Of a stretch of DNA of 64,000 bases, positions 8,540-18,949 are shown in pieces (position 1 is the first letter of the stretch; each line of letters starts with the position of its first letter). This DNA comes from Reyranella humidisoli. Its GTDB lineage: Bacteria > Pseudomonadota > Alphaproteobacteria > Reyranellales > Reyranellaceae. The notes under the pieces were generated by a model. The model was given only the letters and a program-made list of their open reading frames with translations, searched no databases and had not been told where the DNA came from. The stretch spans positions 2,454,001-2,518,000 of the forward strand of contig NZ_JAHOPB010000001.1 of the NCBI RefSeq assembly GCF_019039055.1. The letters are read 5' to 3'. The position numbers were made by a program, and so were the translations under genes.

Positions 8540-9466
8540 ATGACATTCGCCCCTGTGATGCATTCGGTCCTTCTCATTCTCAACCCGACCGCGGGCCGGC
8601 GACGGCGCGGCCTGGTCGACGCAGTGGTGCGTTGCGTGCGTGACGCGGGCTGGACCGTCGATGTCGTGGAGACGCGGGCGGCGGGGGATGCACGGCATCT
8701 GGCCGAGACCTGCGATGCCACGCGCTACGGCGTCGTGGCCGTGGCCGGCGGCGACGGCACGATCAACGAAGTGGTGAACGGTCTCGCCGCACGTGCCGCC
8801 ACCGCGCCGCCGCTCGCGCTCGTGCCGCTCGGCACCGCCAACGTGCTGGCGCATGAGCTGGGCCTTGGTTCCGGCGCCGCTTCACTGGCCGAGGCGATGA
8901 TGGCCGGCCGGGAGGTACTGATGCATCCGGGCCAGGCGAGCGACGCAGGTGCGCCGCGCTGCTTTTCGCTGATGGCGGGCGCGGGCTTCGACGCCAAGGT
9001 CGTGGCCGGCGTCACCGCTCCGCTGAAGCGCCGCTGGGGCAAGGGTGCCTATGTCTGGCGTTCGCTGGTCGAGGCGCGGCGCTACCGGCCGGTCCGCTAT
9101 GCCGTAGCGATCGACGGCGAGCGTTACGAGGCTGCGTCGGTGATCGTGACGCACGCGCGCCACTATGCCGGTCCCTATGTGGTGGCTCCCGCGGCATCGC
9201 TCGGCGAGCCGCTGTTGCATGTCTGCCTGTTCGAGCGCTGGGGCTGGATGCAGGCGCTGCGCTTTGGCGCGGCGCTCGTGCGCGGTGTGCTCCCCCGCAC
9301 GTCAGGCTATCGCGTGGTTTCGGGCCATGAGGTCAGGATCTCGGTCCTGAACGATGCCGGCGAAAGCCGTCGCCAGCCGGTTCAGATCGATGGCGACGAT
9401 GCCCTGTCCCTGCCAGTGACGATCCGCGTTTCGGCCGACGCCGTGCGGCTGCTGCGGCCTGCCTGA
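8540..9466 (+). CDS. Diacylglycerol kinase-family lipid kinase
   Basis: The roughly 308-residue protein has the DAGK catalytic fold: LILNPTAGRRRRG near the N-terminus, then VVAVAGGDGTINEVVNGL (the GGDGT ATP-binding loop) and VPLGTANVLAHELGL. The C-terminal lobe ends with a PVQIDGD segment typical of YegS/DgkB-like kinases. It probably phosphorylates a diacylglycerol or related lipid at the inner membrane face. The start is uncertain: ATG 8540 and ATG 8558 are both plausible, and neither has a strong ribosome site. It is divergent from the LpxH-like gene, making a small lipid-metabolism neighbourhood. Confidence 0.88.
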   Translation: MTFAPVMHSVLLILNPTAGRRRRGLVDAVVRCVRDAGWTVDVVETRAAGDARHLAETCDATRYGVVAVAGGDGTINEVVNGLAARAATAPPLALVPLGTANVLAHELGLGSGAASLAEAMMAGREVLMHPGQASDAGAPRCFSLMAGAGFDAKVVAGVTAPLKRRWGKGAYVWRSLVEARRYRPVRYAVAIDGERYEAASVIVTHARHYAGPYVVAPAASLGEPLLHVCLFERWGWMQALRFGAALVRGVLPRTSGYRVVSGHEVRISVLNDAGESRRQPVQIDGDDALSLPVTIRVSADAVRLLRPA

Positions 9467-9477
9467 CGGGAAGGCTT

Positions 9478-10698
9478 CTATCGCACTGCCTGGAGGCGGC
9501 GGATCGATTCCTGCGTCGGGTGGCCGTCGGCGGGCAGCGCCTGCTGCTGCTGGAACAGGCGCAGCGCCGAGCGGGTCTTGGGGCCGAGCAGCCCGTCGGT
9601 CTCGTCCTTGTAGAGGCCGAGCCTCGCCAGGCGGTTCTGCATGTCGATGACCGTGTCGCGCGAGATCGGCGCGTCGTCGGCCGGCGCGGACTGCTGCACC
9701 GGCGGGCCGCCCGCGATCTGGCGGGCGAGGATGCCGACCGAGAGCGCGTAGAGCGTCGAGCGGTTCCAGTTCATCACCGCCTTGAAGTTCGGATAGATGA
9801 TGAAGGCCGGTCCGCGGAAGCCGGCGGGCAGCAGGATCGACGCCTCGGCGTCGACGGCCGGCAGCGCGCCGCCATTCATCTTCTTCACACCCATCGATGC
9901 CCATGCCTTGACGGGCTTCTCGACCGTGGTATCGGCCTGGTCGAGCGGGAAGCCCGGCGGCAGCATCACCTCTTCGCTCGACGGCAGGCTGGGCTTGAAC
10001 CCGATGCCGCGCAAAAAGTTCGCGGCCGAGGCGAAGGCGTCGGGCAGGCTGTTCCAGATGTCGATCTTGCCGTTGCCGTCGCGATCGACCGCCCACTTGG
10101 TGAAGGTGGAGGGCATGAACTGCATGTTGCCCATCGCACCGGCCCACGAACCGCGCATCTGCTCGCTGGTCATGTGGTTGGTGTTGAGGATGCGCAGCGC
10201 CTGCACGGTTTCGTTGCTGAAGAAGGCGGTGCGCTTGGTCATGCAGGCGAGCGTCGCCACCGAGCGCACGACGCGGAAGTCGCCCATGTAGGTGCCGTAG
10301 TTGGTCTCGATGCCCCAGAAGGCCATCAGGTACTGCGGCGGGATGCCGTATTCGGCCTGGAGCTGGTCGAGCAGGGCGCGATGCTGCGCCATCTTCTGCT
10401 GGCCCTTCTGGATGCGGTCCAGCGACACGGTACCGCCGACATACTTCGCATAGGTCAGCGAGAATTCGGGCTGGCGATTGTCGAGGTCGACCACCTTCTG
10501 GTCGGGCGTCAGGCCCTGGAAGGCACGGTCGACCGTCGCGGCCGGCACGCCCTGCTTCAGCGCATCGGCCTTGATGTTGTTCAGGCAGTCGCGGAAGCCG
10601 CCATCCTGGGCTTGCGCGGGGCCGGCCGCGACAAGCGCGGTGCCGCAGAGAAGCGCCGTCGTTGCGGCGAGAATGCGTGCGTGAGGCATGAAGGTCAT
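9478..10698 (-). CDS. Lytic murein transglycosylase, MltB family, with peptidoglycan-binding domain
   Basis: The roughly 406-residue protein has a cleavable signal peptide (HARILAATTALLCGTALVAA...AQAQ). The MltB-like catalytic domain shows the acid glutamate in AFWGIETNYGTYMG and the GSWAGAMGNMQFMPSTF stretch. A C-terminal peptidoglycan-binding repeat (MQNRLARLGLYKDETDGLLG, TRSALRLFQQQQ) follows. It should cut glycan strands in the periplasm to 1,6-anhydro ends. Starts at 10707 (GTG), 10698 and 10689 are all possible; none has a good ribosome site. It follows the pmbA-like gene by a few bases and is probably co-transcribed. Confidence 0.93.
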   Translation of the reverse strand: MTFMPHARILAATTALLCGTALVAAGPAQAQDGGFRDCLNNIKADALKQGVPAATVDRAFQGLTPDQKVVDLDNRQPEFSLTYAKYVGGTVSLDRIQKGQQKMAQHRALLDQLQAEYGIPPQYLMAFWGIETNYGTYMGDFRVVRSVATLACMTKRTAFFSNETVQALRILNTNHMTSEQMRGSWAGAMGNMQFMPSTFTKWAVDRDGNGKIDIWNSLPDAFASAANFLRGIGFKPSLPSSEEVMLPPGFPLDQADTTVEKPVKAWASMGVKKMNGGALPAVDAEASILLPAGFRGPAFIIYPNFKAVMNWNRSTLYALSVGILARQIAGGPPVQQSAPADDAPISRDTVIDMQNRLARLGLYKDETDGLLGPKTRSALRLFQQQQALPADGHPTQESIRRLQAVR

Positions 10699-10711
10699 GC
10701 CCGGCACTTTA

Positions 10712-12262
10712 TCACGAGCCGGCGACGGTCAGCCCTTCAATTCTTACGGTCGGCGCGTTGGTCGAGCTCTTGAATTCGAGGTCGTTGGCCGCCGTCATGT
10801 TCATGAACATGTCTTTCAGGTTACCGGCCACGGTGATGCCGCTCACCGGCCAGGCGAGCTTGCCATTCTCGATCCAGAAGCCCGAGGCGCCGCGGCTGTA
10901 GTCGCCGGTCACGCCGTTGACACCGAAGCCGATCATGTCGGTGATATAGAGTCCGCTCTTGATGTCGCCGATCAGCTCGGCGACCGAGAGCTTGCCCTTG
11001 TCGAGATAGAAGTTCGACGTGGTGGGCGAGGGCGGGCCTGAGACGCCGCGCGAAGCGTGGCCCGTGGGCTTGAGGTTGAGCTGGCGCGCGGCCGCGAGGT
11101 CGAGCAGCCAGGTGGTGAGCACGCCGTCGTCGATCACGGCGCGGCGCGACGTCGCCAGGCCCTCGGCATCGAATGGCCGGCTGCCCAGTCCGCGCTTGCG
11201 CAGCGGGTTGTCGAGGATGCGGATGCCCTCGGCGAACACGCGCTCGCCCATCTTGTCCTTGAGGAACGAGGTGCCGCGGGCCACGGCGCGGCCATTGATG
11301 GCGCCGGCGAGATGGCCGACCAGTCCGCCCGAGACGCGGCGGTCGTAGATCACCGGCACGCGCGCGCTCTGCGCCTTGCGGGGATTGAGGCGGCGCACCA
11401 CGAACTTGCCGGCATTGCGGCCGACCTTGGCGGCCGACATCAGGTCCTCGAGATGGACGGCACTGGTCCATTCGTAGTCGCGCTCCATGCCGGTGCCTTC
11501 GCCGCCCAGCACCGAGCAGGAGAGCGAGAAGCCGCTGCGGCGATAACCGCCCGCGAAACCGTTGCTCGCGGCCAGCATCACCGAAGTGCGGCCCCAGCCG
11601 GCCTCGGCGCCCTCGGAATTGGTGACGCCCTTCACGGCGCGCGCAGCGTCCTCGGCCTCGGAGGCCATGGCGAGCAGCTTCTTCGCGGTCGGACGTGTCC
11701 GGTCGTCGAGATCGAGGTCGGGCCACGAGCGAGCCAGCAGTTCTTCCGGCGCGAGGCCGCAAACCGGGTCTTCCGGCACGGCACGCGCCATGTCGACGGC
11801 GCGGCTGGCCAGTTCCCGCAGCGAGGCGGGGTCGAAGTCGGTCGAGGAGACGAAGGCCTGGCGTTTGCCCACGAAGACGCGGAGCCCGAGATCGCGGCCC
11901 TCGCTGCTCTCCAGCTTCTCGCGCTTGCCCAGCCGCTGCGCCACCGAGATCGACTCGCCGTTGACGTAGAGCGCGTCGGCCGCGTCGGCGCCGTTGGCCT
12001 TCGCCCACTTCAGCAGGTCGCTCAGGAGATTGACGTCGACCGCGCCAGCGGGGTGCGTGTTCCGCGCGATCTTCGCGGCGGCTTTGACGGCAGGCTTGGC
12101 AACGGGTTTGCGCGCGGGCGACCTGGCCGGCTTCGGCGGCGGGCGTTTGGCTGTCTTCGGCGCTACCTTCTTCGACGCTACCTTCTTCACCACCTTTTTG
12201 GTGGCGGGCTTCGCCGGCTTTTTCGGAGAGGACTTGGGGGCGGTCTTTTTCGCTTTGGCCAT
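10712..12262 (-). CDS. pmbA: TldE/PmbA-family protein with Lys/Pro/Ala-rich N-terminal tail
   Basis: Residues of about 75-516 match PmbA/TldE (ALYVNGESISVAQRLGKREKLE, RDLGLRVFVGKRQAFVSSTDF, GLASRPFDAEGLAT-like stretch, YSRGASGFWIENGKL). This is the non-catalytic half of the TldD-TldE protease that degrades unfolded peptides and processes some RiPP precursors. No HExxxH is present, as expected for TldE. The first roughly 70 residues are an unusual lysine/proline/alanine-rich tail (MAKAKKTAPKSSPKKPAKPA...) resembling histone H1-like proteins. The catalytic partner TldD is encoded at 36977-38422. Confidence 0.92.
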   Translation of the reverse strand: MAKAKKTAPKSSPKKPAKPATKKVVKKVASKKVAPKTAKRPPPKPARSPARKPVAKPAVKAAAKIARNTHPAGAVDVNLLSDLLKWAKANGADAADALYVNGESISVAQRLGKREKLESSEGRDLGLRVFVGKRQAFVSSTDFDPASLRELASRAVDMARAVPEDPVCGLAPEELLARSWPDLDLDDRTRPTAKKLLAMASEAEDAARAVKGVTNSEGAEAGWGRTSVMLAASNGFAGGYRRSGFSLSCSVLGGEGTGMERDYEWTSAVHLEDLMSAAKVGRNAGKFVVRRLNPRKAQSARVPVIYDRRVSGGLVGHLAGAINGRAVARGTSFLKDKMGERVFAEGIRILDNPLRKRGLGSRPFDAEGLATSRRAVIDDGVLTTWLLDLAAARQLNLKPTGHASRGVSGPPSPTTSNFYLDKGKLSVAELIGDIKSGLYITDMIGFGVNGVTGDYSRGASGFWIENGKLAWPVSGITVAGNLKDMFMNMTAANDLEFKSSTNAPTVRIEGLTVAGS

Positions 12263-12278
12263 GGGGCCGTTCTACGCG

Positions 12279-12497
12279 CTAACGGCCCGTGTCGTCGAGA
12301 TAGTAGGAGAAGAACAACACGCCCGAGGCGGCGATACCGAGTGTCCAGAACAAGGCCCGCACGAAGTCGGCGAGCATCGCCCGGTCGGGCCATAGATGCG
12401 CCACCGCCTCGGCGCCGAACTGGTAGCCGAGTAGGCCGATCATCGTTCCGAGCATCAGCGAGATCGCGGCGTTCCAGAGGTGACGGACGCCGCGCAT
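12279..12497 (-). CDS. Small membrane protein, 72 aa
   Basis: The protein begins MRGVRHLWNAAISLMLGTMI and has two hydrophobic helices, about residues 10-28 and 44-65, ending in YYLDDTGR. The start at 12497 has AGGAAGG seven bases upstream; an in-frame ATG at 12602 would add a Pro-rich 35-residue leader without a clear ribosome site. It lies 16 bp upstream of the pmbA-like gene on the same strand. I do not recognise the family. Confidence 0.6.
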   Translation of the reverse strand: MRGVRHLWNAAISLMLGTMIGLLGYQFGAEAVAHLWPDRAMLADFVRALFWTLGIAASGVLFFSYYLDDTGR

Positions 12498-12623
12498 GAC
12501 CGGCCCTTCCTGCCGCCGGTGAGGCGAACCAAGGCCCGATGGGTCGGTGATGTTGGAATTGGCGGCCGGCGGCGGCGCGGCGCCCGGGCGGACAGGGGAC
12601 ATGTCCGTACTATAGCAGGCGGA

Positions 12624-12866
12624 TCAGTCGCCCGCGTAGCCGATGCCGGCCTCGGTCTCGTTGATGGCCGCGTTGACCAGGCTGATGGCGCGATCGCGAT
12701 GGCCGCCCTTGTTGGGACGGGCCTGGATGAGTTCGGCGCGGGCGGCCTGCAGCGAGCTGAGGGCGGCCTGCATGTTGGGCTGGTTGGCGCCGGCAGCGCA
12801 GGCACCGATGACGGCGCCGATGACGAGGCTGACGGCGGAAATCTTCACGGACGAGCTGATCTTCAT
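12624..12866 (-). CDS. Small secreted or lipoprotein, 80 aa
   Basis: It begins MKISSSVKISAVSLVIGAVI followed by GAC, giving a signal peptide and a possible lipobox (VIGAC, Cys23). The mature part is short and helical (MQAALSSLQAARAELIQARPNKGGHRDRAISLVNAAINETEAGIG), resembling small periplasmic proteins that carry a repeated Ala-rich helix followed by a KGGHRxRA turn. No function is known to me. It lies downstream of leuA on the same strand. Confidence 0.65.
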   Translation of the reverse strand: MKISSSVKISAVSLVIGAVIGACAAGANQPNMQAALSSLQAARAELIQARPNKGGHRDRAISLVNAAINETEAGIGYAGD

Positions 12867-12941
12867 CGTTCACTCCAAAACAGAACGGGCGGGGAAATCC
12901 CCGCCCGTAATGCTAATCGTTCGCAACGTCTCGGCGCACGC

Positions 12942-14828
<1,887 letters not shown>

Positions 14829-14943
14829 GATGGGCGCGACAATCGTTGATTTGCCCGCTTACGTCAACCGGGGGCGTCGTCCGAATTTTGCACGAGAGTC
14901 TTGCCCCTGGCCGAGCGCGCCAAGGGGAGGTCGAACGACGCGA

Positions 14944-15258
14944 TCAACGCAGCGGGACGTCGATGCCGATGCTGAGGTTGCCGCCACGCGGGTAGGCCGG
15001 ACCGTAGACGGGCGCGTAAGCCACCGGCGGGGCATAGACGGGGGCAGGGTAAACCACCACGGGGCGCGGGGCGTAGTAGACCGGGCGCGCGGGCTGCACG
15101 ACGATGACTTCACCGCCATGGTAGTGATGATGATGCCTGTGCCCGCGACCCTTCTTCCAGTCGCCGGCCATCGCCGCGGAGGTGGTGAGCATCACGGCGC
15201 CCGCCACGGCGAGCGACCCGATCAGACGCGCGGTCAGACGCAGGGCCTCGATGTTCAT
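14944..15258 (-). CDS. His-rich, Pro/Tyr/Val-repeat secreted protein, 104 aa
   Basis: A signal peptide (MNIEALRLTARLIGSLAVAG, then AVMLTTSAAMA) precedes DWKKGRGHRHHHHYHGG, a likely metal-binding cluster, and a PVYYAPRPVVVYPAPVYAPP repeat region of the PXPV type. It ends LSIGIDVPLR. Proteins of this type are common and uncharacterised in alphaproteobacterial envelopes. AAGGAG nine bases before the ATG fixes the start. It is divergent from the CoA-transferase gene. Confidence 0.75.
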   Translation of the reverse strand: MNIEALRLTARLIGSLAVAGAVMLTTSAAMAGDWKKGRGHRHHHHYHGGEVIVVQPARPVYYAPRPVVVYPAPVYAPPVAYAPVYGPAYPRGGNLSIGIDVPLR

Positions 15259-15379
15259 TTTCCGGTCTCCTTTGCTGCAGGATGAAACGCCTGCAGGACA
15301 GCCATGTTGCCTGTGAATTCGCCCTTTGACGGTGACCAACTTGTGGTAAGCGGGACCTTCAAAGCGGGAGGAAATCAAG

Positions 15380-16582
15380 ATGGCAGGTCCGTTGGACGGC
15401 GTTCGCATTCTCGACTGCACGACCGTCGTGCTGGGCCCCTGGGCGGCGCAGCAGTTGGGCGATCTCGGGGCGGACGTCATCAAGATCGAGCCGCCGGAAG
15501 GCGACACGACGCGCCAGCTCGGGCCGGCCCGCAATCCCGGCATGGCCGCCTTCTACCTCGGCTGCAATCGCTCCAAGCGTTCGATCGTTCTCGACCTCAA
15601 GCAGGAGTCCGGGCGCAAGGCGCTGTTCAAGCTCGCCGAGACCGCCGACGTGGTGATGCACAACTATCGCCCCGGTCCCGCCAAGCGGCTGGGCGTAGAG
15701 TACGAGGCGTTCGAGAAGATCAATCCTCGCCTCGTCTATCTCGCGACCTACGGCTACCGCGCCGCCGGACCGATGGGCGCGAAGGCGGCCTACGACGACA
15801 TCATCCAGGCCGGTTCCGGCCTGGCCGCGCTGCAGACCGTCGTGGCGGGCGAGCCGCGCTTCCTGCCGACCATCGTGGCTGACAAGACCAGCTCGAACGG
15901 CGTCGTCTCGGCGCTGCTGGCGGCCCTGTTCGCGCGCGAGCGTACCGGCAAGGGCCAGGCGGTCGAGGTGCCGATGTACGAGACGCTGGTCTCTTTCGTG
16001 ATGGTCGAGCATCTCTATGGCGAGACCTTCAAGCCGGCACTCGACACGGCGGGCTACAAGCGCGTGCTCAACAAGGAGCGCCGCCCCTACCCGTCGAAGG
16101 ACGGCTACTTCGCGCTGCTGCCTTACACCGACAGTCACTGGCGTGAGTTCTGCACCCTCGTGGGTCGCGAGGACCTGGCGAGGGACGAGCGCTTCCAGGG
16201 CATGGCCAACCGCCTGAAGAACGTCGAGCAGTACTACTCGACCCTGGCGGGCCTGTGCGCTGAGCGCACCAATGCGGAGTGGGTCGAGCTGCTGAAGAAC
16301 TCCAACGTCCCGCACGGTCCGGTGAACACGCTCGACGACCTGTTCGTCGATCCGCAGCTCGAGGCGACCGGCTTCTGGAAGGACGTCGACCATCCGACCG
16401 AAGGCAAGTTGCGCATGACCGACATTCCGCCGCGCTTCAGCAAGACCAAACCCGAGATCAAGCGCCTGCAGCCGCGGCTGGGCGAGCACAGCGTCGAGGT
16501 CCTGCAGGAGGCCGGCTTTACGCAGGGCGAGATCGACGCCATGCTCAAGTCGGGCACGACCAGGACGGCTCCTGCAACCTAA
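15380..16582 (+). CDS. CaiB/BaiF-family (class III) CoA transferase
   Basis: The 400-residue protein has the family start GPLDGVRILDCTTVVLGPWA, then LGADVIKIEPPEGD and VVMHNYRPG. The probable catalytic Asp is residue 168 (TIVADKTSSNG). Class III enzymes move CoA between organic acids such as formate/oxalate or succinate/dicarboxylates; the substrate cannot be read from sequence. A GGAGG site precedes the ATG. Two Bug-type receptors follow on the same strand, a common pairing that suggests uptake and activation of a carboxylate. A short copy of its 3' end survives at about 17658-17719. Confidence 0.93.
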   Translation: MAGPLDGVRILDCTTVVLGPWAAQQLGDLGADVIKIEPPEGDTTRQLGPARNPGMAAFYLGCNRSKRSIVLDLKQESGRKALFKLAETADVVMHNYRPGPAKRLGVEYEAFEKINPRLVYLATYGYRAAGPMGAKAAYDDIIQAGSGLAALQTVVAGEPRFLPTIVADKTSSNGVVSALLAALFARERTGKGQAVEVPMYETLVSFVMVEHLYGETFKPALDTAGYKRVLNKERRPYPSKDGYFALLPYTDSHWREFCTLVGREDLARDERFQGMANRLKNVEQYYSTLAGLCAERTNAEWVELLKNSNVPHGPVNTLDDLFVDPQLEATGFWKDVDHPTEGKLRMTDIPPRFSKTKPEIKRLQPRLGEHSVEVLQEAGFTQGEIDAMLKSGTTRTAPAT

Positions 16583-16622
16583 GCCGTCTCGACAACGAGT
16601 CGCCCCCGAGGGGGAGGCGACC

Positions 16623-17612
16623 ATGATCGTGCGGGCAACGCGGCGTGACCTGTTGCGCTACGGCTCTCTGTCGGCGCTGGCGGCGGCATTGCCGGCGCCG
16701 GCCATCGCCCAGGCATGGCCCGCGAAGCCGATCAAAATCGTCTGCACCTATCCGGCCGGCGGGCTCACCGACATCTTCGCCCGTGCCTATGGCGAGTATG
16801 TCGCCGAGAAGACCGGCCAGCCGGTGATCGTCGAGAACAAGGCGGGCGCGGCCGGGGCGATCGGTGCGGAGATCGTCAAGCAGTCGCCGGCCGACGGCTA
16901 CACGCTGATGTTCACCAATTCCACGACGATGGTGCAGAACAAGGCGCTGTTCAAGAAACTGCCCTACGATCCCGACAAGGACTTCGCCCTCGTCGCCTGG
17001 TTCAACACCGGCCATCTGCCGACCATGGTGAACAAGGACATCCCGGTGAAGAACGTCGCGGAGTTCGCCGCCTGGGCGCAGGGGAAGAAAGTCTCGCTCG
17101 CCACCTACGGTATCGGCTCCTTCGCGCACATCGTCACGGAGACGTTGAACCGGCATTACGGACTCAAGATGGAAGCCGTCCACTATCGCGGCGAATCGGC
17201 GATGTGGCAGGACGTGGCGTCCGGCGCCGTGCAGGGCGCCACCGGGAGCTACGCGTCGGGTTCCGCGGTTCTGCAGGCAGGCAGCGTCAAGCCGATCGCG
17301 GTGCCTACGATGGTGCGCATGAAGAAGCTTCCCGACGTCGCGACCTTCTACGAGCAGGGACTGACCGAGAAGGCGTTCCAGATCCGCGGCTGGGTCGGCT
17401 GCGCCGCGCCGGCCGGCACTCCGCCCGAAGTGGTGCAGAAACTGTCGGCGTTGATGGTCGAGGCCGGCAAGACCGAGCGCGTCCGGAAGATCAACGACAC
17501 CTTCGCCATCGACGAGGGTGCCCGCGACGCCGCCTATTTCCGACAGGTCCTCGACCAGGAAGGCCCGGTGTCGATCGAGGTCCTCAAGACCCTGGGGATC
17601 GAGCCGCAGTAA
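16623..17612 (+). CDS. Bug-family tripartite tricarboxylate transporter substrate-binding protein
   Basis: The 329-residue receptor has a twin-arginine-like leader (TRRDLLRYGSLSALAAALPA, then PAIAQ). The mature protein begins AWPAKPIKIVCTYPAGGLTD, the Bug (TctC) signature, followed by VIVENKAGAAGAIG and a C-terminal GWVGCAAPAGTPPEVV. Such periplasmic receptors bind carboxylates for TctAB membrane partners, or act as sensors when no transporter is nearby. No TctAB genes are in the window. It is about two-thirds identical by eye to the next gene, so the pair is a tandem duplication. Confidence 0.93.
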   Translation: MIVRATRRDLLRYGSLSALAAALPAPAIAQAWPAKPIKIVCTYPAGGLTDIFARAYGEYVAEKTGQPVIVENKAGAAGAIGAEIVKQSPADGYTLMFTNSTTMVQNKALFKKLPYDPDKDFALVAWFNTGHLPTMVNKDIPVKNVAEFAAWAQGKKVSLATYGIGSFAHIVTETLNRHYGLKMEAVHYRGESAMWQDVASGAVQGATGSYASGSAVLQAGSVKPIAVPTMVRMKKLPDVATFYEQGLTEKAFQIRGWVGCAAPAGTPPEVVQKLSALMVEAGKTERVRKINDTFAIDEGARDAAYFRQVLDQEGPVSIEVLKTLGIEPQ

Positions 17613-17655
17613 AGGCAGCCTGCAAGGAGAGCGAAACGCTTACGGCACCGGGCCG

Positions 17656-17719
17656 GGGGCGGGCTTTACGCAGTGCGAAATGGCGGCCATGCTGCCGGGC
17701 AGGCGCGACCTGACGGCTC
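17656..17719 (+). pseudogene. Remnant of a second CoA transferase 3' end
   Basis: The stretch from GGGCTTTACGCAG to CTGACGGCT aligns with the last coding bases of the CoA transferase (about 16509-16569). Its translation GFTQCEMAAML parallels GFTQGEIDAML. It sits just before the second Bug gene, as the intact gene end sits before the first. I read it as what remains after tandem duplication of a CoA transferase-Bug unit and decay of the second transferase. Confidence 0.7.
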
Positions 17720-17758
17720 GGACCGTCGCAAAAATACCGCGCCACAGGGAGGCTATCG

Positions 17759-18751
17759 ATGATCGTGCGTGCTTCGCGACGTGATGTGCTGCGTTATGGT
17801 TCAGCCGCTGCCGCTGCGGCGGCCCTGCCGGCTCCCGCCATCGGACAGGGAGCCTGGCCCAACAAGCCGATCCGGATCGTCTGCGGGTATCCCGCGGGCG
17901 GTCTCACGGACACCTTCGCCCGGGTCTACGGCGAATATATCTCCCAGAAGACCGGCCAGCCGGTAACGGTGGAGAACAAGACCGGCGCCAGCGGTGCGAT
18001 CGCGGCGGAGCAGGTCAAGGGGGCGGCACCCGACGGCTATACGCTGATGTGGACGATCTCCACCACGATGATCATGAACAAGGTGCTGTTCAAGAAGCTG
18101 CCCTACGATCCCGACAAGGACTTCGTGCTGATCTCGTGGATGGACGCGGGCCATCTGCCGCTGATCGTGAACAGCAAGGTGCCGGTGAAGAACCTGGCTG
18201 AACTCGCCGACTATGCGCGCGCCAACAAGACGAGCCTCGGCACCTACGGCGCCGGTTCCTACAGCCATGTCGCGGTCGAGGCGCTGAACCGCCACTACAA
18301 GCTCGGGATGGAGGCCGTTCATTATCGCGGCGAGGCGCCGATGTGGCAGGATGTCGGTTCGGGTGCGGTCCAGGGCGGCAGCGGCAGTGTCGCGGCCGCC
18401 TCGGGCGTGCTGCAGTCGGGCAACGGCCGGCCGATCGCCGTGCCGACCAAAAAGCGGATGAGCAAGCTGCCCGACGTCCCGACCTTCTACGAGCAGGGCG
18501 TGACGGACAAGGCCTTCCAGATCCAGGGATGGATCGGACTGGTCGGGCCGGCCGGCATGCCTAAGGAGATCGTCCAGAAGCTGTCGGACATGATGGTCGA
18601 AGGCGGCAAGAGCGAGCGTGTCCAGAAGATCCTCGCGACCTTCGGCATCGACAACGCGGCGCGCGATCACGTCTTCTTCGAGAAGATCGTGGCCGAGGAG
18701 GGGCCGATCTGGATCGAACTGGTGAAGGGGCTCAATCTGGAGCCGCAGTAG
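17759..18751 (+). CDS. Bug-family substrate-binding protein, tandem paralogue
   Basis: The 330-residue product begins MIVRASRRDVLRYGSAAAAA with a twin-arginine-like motif, then AWPNKPIRIVCGYPAGGLTD and VTVENKTGASGAIA. The ends are also parallel to the preceding paralogue (GPIWIELVKGLNLEPQ against GPVSIEVLKTLGIEPQ). It is probably a periplasmic carboxylate receptor. The most visible difference is in the ligand loops, where TTMIMNKVLFKK replaces TTMVQNKALFKK and MDAGHLP replaces FNTGHLP, so specificity may have shifted. GGGAGG lies upstream of the ATG. Confidence 0.92.
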   Translation: MIVRASRRDVLRYGSAAAAAAALPAPAIGQGAWPNKPIRIVCGYPAGGLTDTFARVYGEYISQKTGQPVTVENKTGASGAIAAEQVKGAAPDGYTLMWTISTTMIMNKVLFKKLPYDPDKDFVLISWMDAGHLPLIVNSKVPVKNLAELADYARANKTSLGTYGAGSYSHVAVEALNRHYKLGMEAVHYRGEAPMWQDVGSGAVQGGSGSVAAASGVLQSGNGRPIAVPTKKRMSKLPDVPTFYEQGVTDKAFQIQGWIGLVGPAGMPKEIVQKLSDMMVEGGKSERVQKILATFGIDNAARDHVFFEKIVAEEGPIWIELVKGLNLEPQ

Positions 18752-18949
18752 CGGCAGCCGCGCTCGTCGCGGCCGGCTCCCGGGAAGCGATCTGCTCGCG
18801 CGGGTTGTTCGCGGTCCGGCGGTGCCGCAGAACAAGATTCCCGCGTGGGTTTGTCGCTTTGCGATTGCGTCTCTGCACGTCCGGATTGTACTTGTGGGCT
18901 GACTGCAAGTGTCGCTGTCAGCTTTGGTACGAAGGGAATCCGGTTCTTT

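Noticed and set aside
18752..18949. Promoter or RNA in the 198-bp gap before the 235-aa gene
   Set aside because: No repeat, terminator or clear promoter boxes could be picked out by eye.
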